64,000 nt of DNA from Rippkaea orientalis PCC 8801. Its GTDB lineage: Bacteria; Cyanobacteriota; Cyanobacteriia; Cyanobacteriales; Microcystaceae. The DNA is taken from positions 620,001-684,000 of the forward strand of contig NC_011726.1 of assembly GCF_000021805.1 (NCBI RefSeq), in the 5' to 3' direction. The notes under the pieces are model-generated. The model worked only from the letters and a program-made list of their open reading frames with translations. It had not been told where the DNA came from and did no database searches. The position numbers and the translations under genes are program-made. The number at the start of each line of letters is the position of its first letter. Position 1 is the stretch's first letter. Of this stretch, positions 26,120 to 36,356 are shown in pieces.

Positions 26120-27997
26120 CTAAAGAGCCACTAACGCATCTTCAATGGTCTTATTGTAAATAATGCGCCCTGGAGTAGTACGGATAAACTGAGAAATCAC
26201 CTCGCCATCCTTTTCCCGAACTCGACGCTCACGGTAATGCTTAATCACGCTACCATCGTCGAGGGTTTCCGTTTTCAGTACTTCCGTATCGGGTTTATGG
26301 GTAACAACGTCCCCGTTATAGCGCAACCAAACATAAGCGTGTAAATCCACCGTTCCTTGTTCGTAGGCTTTGATAGCATCAGGAATACTGCCAAAATAAC
26401 GATTAGCACCCTTTTGCGCTTTGGGATTTTCTGCGGTGAGATAATAACAGCCTAAAACCATATCCTGAGAAGGTGCAACAATTGGTTTACCCGTTGCTGG
26501 AGAGAGGATATTATGGCAAGCTAACATTAATAACCGTGCTTCTGACTGTGCTTCCAAGGAAAGAGGAACGTGAACCGCCATTTGGTCCCCATCAAAGTCC
26601 GCGTTAAAGGCCGGACAAACCAATGGGTGTAGCTGAATAGCTCGACCTTCGACTAAGATAGGTTCAAAGGCTTGAATCCCTAAACGGTGTAAGGTTGGAG
26701 CCCGGTTGAGTAAAACAGGGTGTCCTGTGATCACTTCTTCTAAAACCGTCCAAACGCTAGGGTCTTCCCGCATAATCAGCTTTTTGGCTGCTTTGATGTT
26801 ATTGACCAACCCTAACCGAATCAGACGATGAATAACAAAGGGTTGGAATAATTCAATGGCCATTTCCCTTGGTAGACCACATTGATAAATCTTCAGCTTG
26901 GGACCGACGACAATAACAGAACGTCCAGAGTAGTCTACCCGCTTTCCTAAGAGGTTTTGACGGAAACGACCTTGTTTTCCTTCGATAATATCCGAAAGGG
27001 ACTTCAGGGCGCGATTATTGGCTCCTACCACTGTCCGTCCACGCCGTCCGTTATCAATCAAAGCGTCTACGGCTTCTTGTAACATCCGTTTTTCGTTACG
27101 GACGATGATTTCTGGTGCGAGAATTTCCTGAAGACGGGACAGACGGTTATTTCGGTTGATGACTCGACGATACAAGTCATTGAGGTCAGAGGTCGCAAAC
27201 CGACCTCCATCTAATTGCACCATGGGACGCAAATCGGGAGGAATTACCGGAATTACCGACAAAACCATCCAATCAGGTCGGGAATTAGTCGCAACAAAGT
27301 TATCAATCACCCGTAAGCGTTTGATGAGTTTAGCGCGTTTTTGTCCTTTGCTTTCAAGGATTTCTTCGCGCAGTTTTTCGGCGACTTCTTCTAAATTAAT
27401 TTCTTGTAGCAGTCTTTGAATGGCTTCTGCACCAATTCCGACCTCAATTCCGTAGAGTTCTGAGTCTTCGGCGTAGATTTGCTCCTCGATTTCAATCCAT
27501 TGATCTTCGGTGAGGAGTTGTTTATAGGATAAATTGCTGGCATTGCCTGGGTCAAGTACAACGTAGGAGTTGAAGTAAACAATCTGTTCTACATCCCGCA
27601 AGGCCATATCTAAAAGGATGCTCAGATAACTAGGAATCCCCTTAAGATACCAAACATGGGTAACGGGAGCAGCTAATTTAATGAATCCCATGCGGTGACG
27701 ACGGACGCGGGACTCGGTGACTTCTACTCCACAGCGTTCACAAACGATCCCCCGATGACGTACCCGTTTGTATTTACCGCACCAGCATTCCCAATCTTTT
27801 GAAGGTCCAAAAATGCGCTCACAGAAGAGCCCATCCATTTCGGGTTTGAGGGTTCGATAGTTAATGGTTTCCGGTTTGGTGACTTCTCCGACAACGACAC
27901 CGTTGGGAAGGCTTCTTTCTCCCCATTGACGAATCCGTTCAGGCGAGGCTAAATTGATTTTAACGTAGTCAAACCGTGAATCTGCTTGTGCTTTCAT
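26120..27997 (-). CDS. rpoC1: RNA polymerase gamma subunit (N-terminal part of beta')
   Basis: A 625-residue protein equal to the N-terminal half of bacterial beta'. The zinc site lies near residues 70-90 ([20 protein letters not shown]). [19 protein letters not shown] and the catalytic [16 protein letters not shown] (Mg2+-binding aspartates) follow near residue 465. The split beta' is a cyanobacterial and chloroplast trait. In many cyanobacteria rpoB-rpoC1-rpoC2 are contiguous; here neither rpoB nor rpoC2 flanks it, so rpoC1 stands alone as in Synechocystis 6803. It has a possible promoter about 145 bases upstream and a terminator-like hairpin downstream. Confidence 0.96.
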   Translation of the reverse strand: MKAQADSRFDYVKINLASPERIRQWGERSLPNGVVVGEVTKPETINYRTLKPEMDGLFCERIFGPSKDWECWCGKYKRVRHRGIVCERCGVEVTESRVRRHRMGFIKLAAPVTHVWYLKGIPSYLSILLDMALRDVEQIVYFNSYVVLDPGNASNLSYKQLLTEDQWIEIEEQIYAEDSELYGIEVGIGAEAIQRLLQEINLEEVAEKLREEILESKGQKRAKLIKRLRVIDNFVATNSRPDWMVLSVIPVIPPDLRPMVQLDGGRFATSDLNDLYRRVINRNNRLSRLQEILAPEIIVRNEKRMLQEAVDALIDNGRRGRTVVGANNRALKSLSDIIEGKQGRFRQNLLGKRVDYSGRSVIVVGPKLKIYQCGLPREMAIELFQPFVIHRLIRLGLVNNIKAAKKLIMREDPSVWTVLEEVITGHPVLLNRAPTLHRLGIQAFEPILVEGRAIQLHPLVCPAFNADFDGDQMAVHVPLSLEAQSEARLLMLACHNILSPATGKPIVAPSQDMVLGCYYLTAENPKAQKGANRYFGSIPDAIKAYEQGTVDLHAYVWLRYNGDVVTHKPDTEVLKTETLDDGSVIKHYRERRVREKDGEVISQFIRTTPGRIIYNKTIEDALVAL

Positions 27998-28356
27998 ACT
28001 CTATTTTCGATTAAGAACTCAAGGGGGATTAATGGGCGAAAAATTAGATTTTTTGGAGGAGATAAGTCAAAAAATTGAGATTAAGTCATTGACGATAGGA
28101 TAAATTTAAGCTGAGGGTAATATTGTTAGAGTCAATCTGTCATTATAGCATAGTTTATGAGAATTATAATCAAACAAGACAAAAGCACTAGGTTAAAACA
28201 AGTGTTAAACCCAACACAAAGAATAGATTTATTAGTAAAAATTAATGGCGAATTGTTCGACTAAGGCGATTTAATCCAACTAAACCGCAATTAAATTCTA
28301 AACTAAGTAGGTAGCCATAAATAACCGGTTAGAAACCCGTTTAACAGATGGGAGTT
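27998..28356. other. 359-bp leader/intergenic region before rpoC1
   Basis: No coding frame is seen. It contains a good minus-strand extended -10 promoter element at 28142-28150, implying an untranslated rpoC1 leader of roughly 140 nucleotides. The rest is AT-rich without recognisable structure. Confidence 0.5.
28142..28150 (-). promoter_or_regulatory. Extended -10 promoter element for rpoC1
   Basis: The minus strand reads TGCTATAAT: a perfect TATAAT preceded by the TGn extension. No good TTGACA lies 16-18 bases upstream, as expected for extended -10 promoters. It is the best promoter match in the rpoC1 leader. Confidence 0.5.
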
Positions 28357-28608
28357 TCAATCATCCCCATCCAAAGAGATCATCGTTTTTTTTGCGGTTG
28401 TTAACTGTTTCCATAACACTTCAACTTGCTGATAGGCTTCTTCTGAGGACAGCTTACCTCCTGTGTGGAGATTGGAAATATAATTGACTCTACAGGCAAA
28501 ATCTTGTAAGTTAGCATTAAAGATAAAGGTATTTGGGGTAAATTTACCATAATAACGGGTTAAAGGGCAAAGAAAATTGTGTTGGCTAGAGTTATTGAAA
28601 GCTTTCAT
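28357..28608 (-). CDS. Small conserved cyanobacterial protein (DUF7219-like)
   Basis: An 83-residue soluble protein. The middle (CPLTRYYGKFTPNTFIFNAN, LQDFACRVNYISNLHTGGKL) and the following SSEEAYQQVEVLWKQL helix correspond to a short family I know from cyanobacteria, classed as DUF7219 as far as I recall. Its function is unknown. The very acidic end (SLDGDD) is variable in the family. It is a single gene upstream of the rpoC1 leader, on the same strand. Confidence 0.65.
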   Translation of the reverse strand: MKAFNNSSQHNFLCPLTRYYGKFTPNTFIFNANLQDFACRVNYISNLHTGGKLSSEEAYQQVEVLWKQLTTAKKTMISLDGDD

Positions 28609-28865
28609 GAGTTTAGGGTACGCAAACTATTCTTCTATCTTAAGAGATGAAGCTAGAATTTAGAATTTTTTAACTTTTTGATCAGTAACCTATGACATAT
28701 TTATGATAAACATAACAACACTCACGGGGTAACAATAGAGGAATTTATCTTGAGACGAAGCAGTATTTAATCTAAACAGATGGAGATTTTCGGTGTTCTT
28801 CACTTAGAATTAAGCTGTTGTGTTGTGATTAGCCGACAAATACCTAAAACCTAAGGATCGAGCCT

Positions 28866-29813
28866 ATGCGAATACTAGCCCTGGTTCCTGGGGGAATTGG
28901 CGACCAAATCTTGTTTTTTCCTACCCTAGAAACACTCAAAACCCAATACCCGAAAGCCACGATTGACGTAATTGTGGAACCCCGCGCTAAAGCAGCTTAT
29001 CGGGTGTGTCCCATCGTTCACGAAGTCCTGGCCTTTGATTATAGAGATCGCAATGGATTAGCTGATTATTTAAACTTATTAGGCATTATCCGCGATCGCG
29101 AATATGATATAGCCCTCAGTTTAGGGCAACGCTGGACAATAGAAATGCTACTTTGGTTAAACGGTATTCCGCTACGAGTTGGTTATCAATCTTCAACTGC
29201 GTGGTTTCTGTCTAACCCGGTTCCCCTCAAAAGCTCACAGTATACCCCGGAGATTTTCCACGATATCCTAACGGGTTTAAGGATTCAAAACCCTTGTCCT
29301 CCAGTTAAAATTGCGCTCCCGAAAGAAGATATTGATTGGGCTGAAGCTGAACAAAAACGCCTGGATCTCAAAGAAACAGGCTATATTTTGATTTATCCTT
29401 TCCAGTCTCCCAATCCCAAAAATAGCTACCCTGTGGGACTATGGCAGAAAGTCATTGCCAATATTCAAGCAAAACAGCCAAACCTGCCCATCGTTTTGCT
29501 TCAAGATGCCAATAATGTTGAAAAAGTGGCTCTGATGCTGGAAAATACCCCTAACCTGAAGGTGACTGAACCAGGGGATGTGGGAAAATTTGCGGCTATG
29601 ATCGCTGCGGCGAATTTGATGCTGTGCACGGATAACGAAGCCCTTCCTGTGGCGATCGCGGTCGGAACCTATACTATAGCCCTCTTTGGTCCGACTGATC
29701 CGACTCAGAGCATTCCACCAGGCAGCGATCGCTATTTAGGGATTCAATCTACCAGCGACAATGTAGCAGATATTGACCCTGAAACCATTCTACAAAAAAT
29801 GTGGCAAAAATAG
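28866..29813 (+). CDS. Glycosyltransferase family 9 (heptosyltransferase-like)
   Basis: A 315-residue GT-B enzyme. The N-terminus MRILALVPGGIGDQILFFPT (residues 1-20) is the GT9 signature, with the catalytic Asp after GGIG. The C-terminal nucleotide-binding part has MIAAANLMLCTDNEALPVAI and IALFGPTDPTQSIPPG, matching the GPT/H-P motif of ADP-heptose transferases. Cyanobacteria use GT9 enzymes in lipopolysaccharide or surface glycan assembly; the sugar donor here is not predictable. It is monocistronic and convergent with the DUF4276 gene. Confidence 0.85.
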   Translation: MRILALVPGGIGDQILFFPTLETLKTQYPKATIDVIVEPRAKAAYRVCPIVHEVLAFDYRDRNGLADYLNLLGIIRDREYDIALSLGQRWTIEMLLWLNGIPLRVGYQSSTAWFLSNPVPLKSSQYTPEIFHDILTGLRIQNPCPPVKIALPKEDIDWAEAEQKRLDLKETGYILIYPFQSPNPKNSYPVGLWQKVIANIQAKQPNLPIVLLQDANNVEKVALMLENTPNLKVTEPGDVGKFAAMIAAANLMLCTDNEALPVAIAVGTYTIALFGPTDPTQSIPPGSDRYLGIQSTSDNVADIDPETILQKMWQK

Positions 29814-29921
29814 GCTGAGATTAGTCAAAGGAAGCCCGGAGAGCAAAGAAAGATAAATAGCCTATTGTTGATTAATTTTTCTGACTCTCTCGGCTTTCTC
29901 TGCTGTCTGAAAAAAATTAAA

Positions 29922-30593
29922 CTAACGCAGAGTTTCAAGAGTTCTTACCCATTCATCAAAATGAGAACATTTATCTCGAATAGTTGGTAAACCAATTTCT
30001 TGAGCAATTAATGAACCATCAGAAACTTTATTATATCTTGAAATTAATGTTTTAATCCGTTTGGATGGTGCTGTATTAGGATCATCATTAATTAATTCAG
30101 GAGAAGCATAAGACTGACATAAGCTGACTAATTCTTTTATTTGACTAGAATATTCTTCTTCAAAACAACTGTCAAACTTAGAAGGATTTGATAAAATTAA
30201 TGCTTCAAATTCATGGAGTTGTATATAAGGAATAAATCGATCATCTGCTATATCTTCTTTAAACGCTTTTTCAAGTTGCTTAACTTTTTGATAGGGATCA
30301 GTTTGTTGTTTACTTTCATTAAAGTATGGAAAATTATTCGGCAAAGCATATAAATCAAACATAGTTGTAAAACGAGTATCTAAATTATCATCTTCTTTCA
30401 TCCAGCGTTGAATATCTTGTTTAGCTTTCTCATAGTCTAACAGTCCACCTCGATAAATCTTATTGCGTTTTCTGCTAGTTTCGACACAGCGAACATCAGT
30501 AGAAATATTAAAGTTACCTAAATGTTCGCTTAAAATATTTCGCACAAATGTTTCTTCGGTTTGTCCTTCACCAATAATATGTAATCGAATCAT
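29922..30593 (-). CDS. DUF4276 TOPRIM-like protein, partner of upstream ATPase
   Basis: A 223-residue protein. The N-terminal strand IRLHIIGEGQTEETFVRNIL (residues 2-21) carries the Glu of a TOPRIM-like fold. TMFDLYALP (about 88-96) carries an acidic Asp, and YIQLHEFEALILSNPSKFD (about 133-151) is the DUF4276 hallmark. DUF4276 proteins are commonly encoded with RecF/SMC-like ATPases, in arrangements like OLD and PARIS where the TOPRIM partner is a nuclease. The ATG overlaps the ATPase stop by 4 bases, so the pair is translationally coupled. Nuclease activity is inference. Confidence 0.8.
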   Translation of the reverse strand: MIRLHIIGEGQTEETFVRNILSEHLGNFNISTDVRCVETSRKRNKIYRGGLLDYEKAKQDIQRWMKEDDNLDTRFTTMFDLYALPNNFPYFNESKQQTDPYQKVKQLEKAFKEDIADDRFIPYIQLHEFEALILSNPSKFDSCFEEEYSSQIKELVSLCQSYASPELINDDPNTAPSKRIKTLISRYNKVSDGSLIAQEIGLPTIRDKCSHFDEWVRTLETLR

Positions 30594-31693
30594 TTACTAG
30601 GCCTTCCTCCGATGACATTTTTATCCCATAATTCGGATAATGAATATTCTTGAAGCCAATCTTTTAATTGTTCACTATTTTGTCTCCAAAAACGCGATTG
30701 ACGATCTCTCCGTTCCACAATAATAATATCTTCAGGCTCAAAACAATCAATCAGCATAGCTGACTGTGTAGCCATAATAATTTGTGTTTTGTGAGAAATA
30801 CTTTGTAATAATCCTGCCACAATATTAATTGCGTAAGGATGTAATCCTAGTTCGGGTTCATCTAATATTATGACACTGGGAAGATCCTGTTCAGGTTGTA
30901 ATAATAAAGCCACTAATGCCATTGTTCTTAAGGTTCCATCGGATGCTTGATGAGAACTAAAAATTAAATCTGTCCCTTGTTCTCGCCATTGTAAAATAAC
31001 TGAATTAGCAACAGGTTCTAACACAAAATCGAGAAAAAAAGGAGCAATAAGACGTATTGTTTGAACAATTCTTGAATAAACTTTATAATTAGACTCACGG
31101 ATTCTTAAGAGAAAAGATGCTAAATTAGCTCCATCTTCTCTCAAATATCGATTATCTTCTATATCCCATCTTTGTCTAATTCTGGCTGTTTCTGATGTAT
31201 TGTGAAATTGATAAACAACACAATTTTGCAGGAGAAAAAGGATCGTTTGAGCCGTTTTATCTACTCCTTGAGCGACATCAATCAGTTTAGATTCTTTATG
31301 ACCAGCATCAAGTTCTTTCCAAGACGCTTTATTGTCATAAGTATTTCGAGAAAATCGATATTTTTCTTCAACAAAGATAAAAGTATCTGATGCTGCATGA
31401 GACAGTCTCATACAATATTCATTACTTCCTACTTCTGTTTCAAATTCCAAAGAAGCTGTTAACTGAGGCGTAACTTCAGCCCCATCAAAAAGCAATGAAT
31501 TTGCTCCACCAGATTTACCAACAAAATACTGAAATTGTCCAGGGGTTTGCATCATCCATCTTAGGAGTTTGAAAAAAGAAATAAAATTCGATTTACCTGA
31601 GCCATTAGCTCCAATTAAAATATTAATTTTGTCTAACTCTAATGTTAGATCTTTAATGGATTTATAGCCCTTTAACTCAATTTTCCTAAGCAT
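30590..31693 (-). CDS. AAA_21-type (RecF/SMC-like) ATPase
   Basis: A 367-residue ABC-type ATPase. Walker A GANGSGKS lies at residues 28-35. A signature-like SDGTLRTMALVALLL and Walker B SVIILDEPELGLHP follow, then a switch-type QIIMATQSAMLID. The N-terminal LRKIELKGYKSIKDLTLELD is typical of the RecF/OLD-like group. There is no fused TOPRIM domain; instead the downstream overlapping gene supplies a DUF4276 protein. The pair resembles two-gene anti-phage systems, but I know no named system with exactly this partner. Confidence 0.85.
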   Translation of the reverse strand: MLRKIELKGYKSIKDLTLELDKINILIGANGSGKSNFISFFKLLRWMMQTPGQFQYFVGKSGGANSLLFDGAEVTPQLTASLEFETEVGSNEYCMRLSHAASDTFIFVEEKYRFSRNTYDNKASWKELDAGHKESKLIDVAQGVDKTAQTILFLLQNCVVYQFHNTSETARIRQRWDIEDNRYLREDGANLASFLLRIRESNYKVYSRIVQTIRLIAPFFLDFVLEPVANSVILQWREQGTDLIFSSHQASDGTLRTMALVALLLQPEQDLPSVIILDEPELGLHPYAINIVAGLLQSISHKTQIIMATQSAMLIDCFEPEDIIIVERRDRQSRFWRQNSEQLKDWLQEYSLSELWDKNVIGGRPSK

Positions 31694-31757
31694 TTGATAG
31701 TTAAGCTTAAAATTAATTATGGTTTATAGTATTACAGAAAAGAACAGGAACAACCCA

Positions 31758-32135
31758 ATGATTAGAATTTTTCTCTTAATTGGCTCAATTTTAGCTGGAT
31801 TAGCTGTAGCAGGAGGGGCTTTTGCCAGCCATGCGTTAAAAAATCAATTGAGCGATCGCGCCCTAGAAATCTGGGAAACAGGCATTAAATATCAAATGTA
31901 CCATGCTCTGGCCTTACTATTCGTTGCCTTACTGTTGAAGAGCCAAGAAAATCCCCCTTTACCGATAGTAATCGCTGGATTTAGCTTTATCATTGGCATT
32001 ATCATCTTTTCAGGCAGTCTCTATGGACTCAGTTTAACCGGGATTAAGTGGTTAGGGGCAATTACCCCCATCGGAGGAGTCGGATTTTTGATCGGTTGGG
32101 CAAGTTTAGCGATCGCAGTCATCAGTAAACAGTAA
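31758..32135 (+). CDS. DUF423 membrane protein
   Basis: The start MIRIFLLIGS at 31758 is preferred over 31719 because it begins the first membrane helix, as in the family. It encodes 125 residues with four membrane helices. GAFASHALK (about residues 22-30) and WETGIKYQMYHALALL (about 41-56) are the DUF423 signatures, including the conserved His residues. These proteins are small inner-membrane proteins of unknown function. It is divergent from the AAA_21/DUF4276 pair. Confidence 0.85.
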   Translation: MIRIFLLIGSILAGLAVAGGAFASHALKNQLSDRALEIWETGIKYQMYHALALLFVALLLKSQENPPLPIVIAGFSFIIGIIIFSGSLYGLSLTGIKWLGAITPIGGVGFLIGWASLAIAVISKQ

Positions 32136-32164
32136 TCAGTCATTAGTGAATAGTTCTAATATCT

Positions 32165-32205
32165 CTCCCCACCCTCCCCACCCTTCCCCCACTCCCCCAC
32201 TCCCG
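32165..32205 (-). repeat. C-rich tract (G-runs on minus strand)
   Basis: CCCC/CCCCC runs separated by AC, T and A, the reverse-complement type of the G-rich tract at 14511. A similar one lies near 25455-25495. It could form a quadruplex on the minus strand; as a dispersed repeat its function is doubtful. Confidence 0.5.
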
Positions 32206-32354
32206 CGTAAAAAAATAAATCCCAATGACGATCGGAGTCATCGAAGATGGTAAACTGGCCTACCAGGCACAAAATATCAATAGTCAAGGGTCTAGAGATG
32301 TTCAAATCTCAAGATCTAGTACATTTACCAAAAATTGGCAAAATAATTAATTGA

Positions 32355-33515
<1,161 letters not shown>

Positions 33516-33526
33516 CACAATTGTAG

Positions 33527-33543
33527 GGTGGGCAATGCCCACC
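33527..33543 (+). terminator. GGTGGGCA palindrome after sqdB (dispersed hairpin, copy 3)
   Basis: GGTGGGCA-A-TGCCCACC, an 8-bp perfect stem 12 bases past the sqdB stop, in the context GTAGGGTGGGC shared with the other copies. There is no strong T-run, so it is better seen as a repeat that may stabilise the 3' end. Confidence 0.55.
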
Positions 33544-33625
33544 TTATGAACTCAGAAGTAATTTTTTCAATGTTAAAAGACTAGCGAAGATATGATAATA
33601 TTTTTGTTTTAAAAGATTACTTTAA

Positions 33626-33805
33626 ATCTTCTTCAATATTGATTTATTGATTGATTATGATTTAGATAAAATTACGCCTTGGTTTCCTTCTGGTTTAATG
33701 CAAGATTTACAATCAGTTTTAGGGCGAAAAGTCGATATCGTTACGGTTAATGTACTCAAAGAAAAAATTAAAGAAAGCGTCTTACAAGAAGCTATTAAGT
33801 TATGA
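33626..33805 (+). pseudogene. MntA-type nucleotidyltransferase, 3' remnant
   Basis: An open frame without a proper start reads FNIDLLIDYDLDKITPWF, then SGLMQDLQSVLGRKVDIVTV and KEKIKESVLQEAIKL before TGA. This is the C-terminal two thirds of the MNT nucleotidyltransferase antitoxin (DIDLL strand, LGRKVDLVT, VLxEA end). The GSxARG...SD segment with the catalytic residues is gone; an in-frame stop lies just before 33626. Its stop overlaps the next ATG by 4 bases (ATGA), the usual spacing to hepT. Confidence 0.75.
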
Positions 33806-34116
33806 GAGATGATAGAGAAAGATTAAGAGATATTTTAGAAGTAGATGAAATGTTAGAGGACTATTCTGAACATTTAACTCCCTCTCACTTACGAAAAGCT
33901 GTTAGGGGTAAATATGCTAAAGCTTTAGCTGCAAATTCCGAATCTAGGGTGAAAATTACAGGAAAAAATCGAGATAAATACGTTAATATGAAAACGGTTG
34001 AAGTTGAAGCATTTGTTAATAACGAAGGTCAATTAACTGTCAAAGGTTTTTCAAATTTACCACCAGGAAATTATCAGGCAGTTTTAATTATTGAAGAACC
34101 AATAAAACCCAGTTAG
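33802..34116 (+). CDS. Chimeric ORF: HepT N-terminus joined to antitoxin-like segment
   Basis: A 104-residue frame. The first 13 residues MRDDRERLRDILE match the start of DUF86/HepT (HEPN) toxins and follow the mntA remnant with the normal 4-base overlap. The HEPN body with its Rx4-6H motif never appears. Instead the frame continues with a VRGKYAKAL segment and then MKTVEVEAFVNNEGQLTVKG, which resembles a small beta-rich antitoxin and has its own possible ATG at 33988. This looks like a deletion junction that fused pieces of two or three toxin-antitoxin genes. Expression is uncertain. Confidence 0.5.
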   Translation: MRDDRERLRDILEVDEMLEDYSEHLTPSHLRKAVRGKYAKALAANSESRVKITGKNRDKYVNMKTVEVEAFVNNEGQLTVKGFSNLPPGNYQAVLIIEEPIKPS

Positions 34117-34308
34117 TTATCATACCGTAATTAAGCATTAATGCTCGGAATCATTTGCTGGTAAAAGCAAGATTTATTGATATTGGATTATCGGTTAATA
34201 AAGAAATTATGATAAAATTTTAAATGTTAATCTTGATAGAGCTTACTATAGACAAAGCCGCGATACAATATCTCAAAAATATTTAAGTTTTTGGAGGTAA
34301 TACAATTA

Positions 34309-35628
34309 ATGAAAATTGATCAACTTGAAGTAGAAAATTTTAGAGGATTTAAAAAAGAAGTTTTCAAATTATCAGAGCAATTTACTGTATTTATTGGAGA
34401 TAATTGTACAGGAAAAACTGCTGTATTGGATGCTTTAGCTATTGGTATTGGTAGTTTATTTTTAGGTTTTACTAATGTTGATTCTCGTCACATTAAAGAT
34501 GATGAAGTTCATAGAATTAGTTACATAAAAGGTGAAACATATACCCTAGAAGCCCAATATCCTGTGAGAATTTCATGCCGATGGTTTCTTGACAATAACT
34601 ATACTGATTTATTGAGTAATATTCTTTTTATTTCTTGGTCAAGAGAATTGACAAAAAAAGGTGGAAGAACCACAAGAACAGATGCAACTGATCTAATTAA
34701 TTTCTCTAAAAAACTACAACAAAAAGTTGATCAAGGAGAAGATATCATTCTTCCAGTAATTGCTTATTATGGAACAGCAAGACTATGGGTGCAAAAAAAA
34801 CAGAAAGCAGTAGAAACTTTAAAACCTGGATCGAGAATGAGAGGTTATATTGATTGTTTAGATTCTGCATCTAATGAAAAATTGATGTTACGTTGGTTTA
34901 AAACAATGGAAATTGCTGAAATACAAAGAAAAGAACCAATCAAAGTTTTGAGAGCAGTCAAAGAAGCCGTTGCTAATTGTGTTGATTATTGGAATACTGT
35001 TAGTTATGATATATTACAAGATGATTTAATTATTACCTCAAAAAATGGTGAATCTCTCCCTTTTAGAATGTTAAGTGATGGAGTTCGTAATATGTTAGCA
35101 ATGGTCGCTGATATTGCTTATCGATCAGCAGTCTTAAATCCTCACCTAGAAGAAAGAGCAGCAATAGAAACTCCTGGTATTGTTTTAATAGATGAAATCG
35201 ATTTACATCTACATCCAAAATGGCAACGAAAAGTTGTTAATGATTTACGAAATACCTTTCCTAAGATACAATTTATTGCGACAACTCATTCTCCTTTTAT
35301 TATACAATCTCTCAAAGATGGAGAATTAATTAACTTAGATAAACCTGAAGAAATAGAAGAATATGAAAACAAGAGTATTGAAGATATTGGAGAAAATGTA
35401 ATGGGAATTGAAAATATACAAAGAAGTGAAAAGTATCAAGAAATGATGCGAGTTGCAGAAGAATATTATAAGGTTCTTCAAGAAGCAAAAAGTGCTGATT
35501 CTCAACAAATTAAGCAATTAAAACAGAAACTAGATGAATTAATTGAACCCTATAGTGATCAAGTTGCTTATCATGCTTTTTTAAAGATGGAACGTCAAGC
35601 AGCAGGTTTAGGAGATAGTCAACAATGA
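34309..35628 (+). CDS. PtuA-like ATPase of a Septu-type pair
   Basis: The start ATG at 34309 is chosen because GGAGG lies at 34293-34297; the in-frame codon at 34291 overlaps that site. It encodes 439 residues with an N-terminal KIDQLEVENFRGF strand, Walker A GDNCTGKT (residues 30-37), LSDGVRNMLAMVADIAYR (signature-like), Walker B GIVLIDEIDLHLHPKWQ, and the FIATTHSPFIIQSL switch. The Cys in the P-loop is unusual. The C-terminus is a helical Glu/Gln-rich segment. The HNH gene that follows overlaps by 4 bases. ATPase plus HNH in this order is the Septu (PtuAB) anti-phage arrangement, also seen as the effector pair of some retrons. No reverse transcriptase is near. Confidence 0.82.
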   Translation: MKIDQLEVENFRGFKKEVFKLSEQFTVFIGDNCTGKTAVLDALAIGIGSLFLGFTNVDSRHIKDDEVHRISYIKGETYTLEAQYPVRISCRWFLDNNYTDLLSNILFISWSRELTKKGGRTTRTDATDLINFSKKLQQKVDQGEDIILPVIAYYGTARLWVQKKQKAVETLKPGSRMRGYIDCLDSASNEKLMLRWFKTMEIAEIQRKEPIKVLRAVKEAVANCVDYWNTVSYDILQDDLIITSKNGESLPFRMLSDGVRNMLAMVADIAYRSAVLNPHLEERAAIETPGIVLIDEIDLHLHPKWQRKVVNDLRNTFPKIQFIATTHSPFIIQSLKDGELINLDKPEEIEEYENKSIEDIGENVMGIENIQRSEKYQEMMRVAEEYYKVLQEAKSADSQQIKQLKQKLDELIEPYSDQVAYHAFLKMERQAAGLGDSQQ

Positions 35629-36308
35629 GACCAGTTATTCGAGGAGAAGTAAAAGACAAAAATACAGATTTTACAAAGTACGAAGACGCTAAACCTTATT
35701 TGATCAAAAATATAGGGGAATACTGTTCTTATTGTGAGAGAAGAGTCACTAATCTGTTGGCTGTAGAACATATTCAACCGAAAGAACATTATCCTGAACT
35801 AGAATTAGTTTGGGGCAATTTTCTACTAGCTTGTACAAATTGTAATTCCATTAAAGGGCAAAAGAACATTAATTTATCTGATTATTTTTGGTGTAATCGT
35901 GACAATACATTTCGTGTTTTTACTTACTTTGATGGTGTCGTAAATATTAATAATCAATTAACTTTAATAGAGCAAAATATAGGAAAAAAAACAATTGATT
36001 TAATCGGACTTGATAGAGTACCAGGACATCGTAAGTATTCAAACAAAGATACAAGATGGCAAAAACGTCGAGATATATGGGGTAAGGCTCAAAGATCTTA
36101 TGATAATCTTCAAAACAATAATACTGAAGAACTACGACAAACTATTGTTGATCTGGCTTTAGAAAGTGGATTTTGGTCAATTTGGATGACAGTATTTAAT
36201 GATGATAAAGATATGCTTAAAAGATTTATCGAAGCTTTTCCAGGGACTTGTCAAAACTGCTTCGATCAAGATTTTAATGCTGTTCCTCGTCCTGGGGGTA
36301 TTGTATAA
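35625..36308 (+). CDS. PtuB-like HNH endonuclease
   Basis: A 227-residue protein with a zinc-stapled HNH motif: CSYC (Cys34, Cys37), VEHIQPK with His49, GNFLLACTNCN with Asn65 and Cys70/Cys73. The spacing and the opening MRPVIRG resemble the HNH proteins found next to Septu or retron ATPases. The rest is helical with a conserved-looking LIGLDRVPGHRKYSNKD stretch. It is predicted to cut nucleic acid when the partner ATPase senses infection; that role is known for PtuB in Septu and is inferred here. The nearest downstream feature is the carB promoter region. Confidence 0.82.
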   Translation: MRPVIRGEVKDKNTDFTKYEDAKPYLIKNIGEYCSYCERRVTNLLAVEHIQPKEHYPELELVWGNFLLACTNCNSIKGQKNINLSDYFWCNRDNTFRVFTYFDGVVNINNQLTLIEQNIGKKTIDLIGLDRVPGHRKYSNKDTRWQKRRDIWGKAQRSYDNLQNNNTEELRQTIVDLALESGFWSIWMTVFNDDKDMLKRFIEAFPGTCQNCFDQDFNAVPRPGGIV

Positions 36309-36356
36309 TCATTCCAGCATTAACCTGTATAAAAATTCAACAAAAAATCTTAACTT

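Noticed and set aside
32225-32344. 39-codon frame upstream of sqdB
   Set aside because: No ribosome-binding site and no recognisable product; kept only as sqdB leader DNA.
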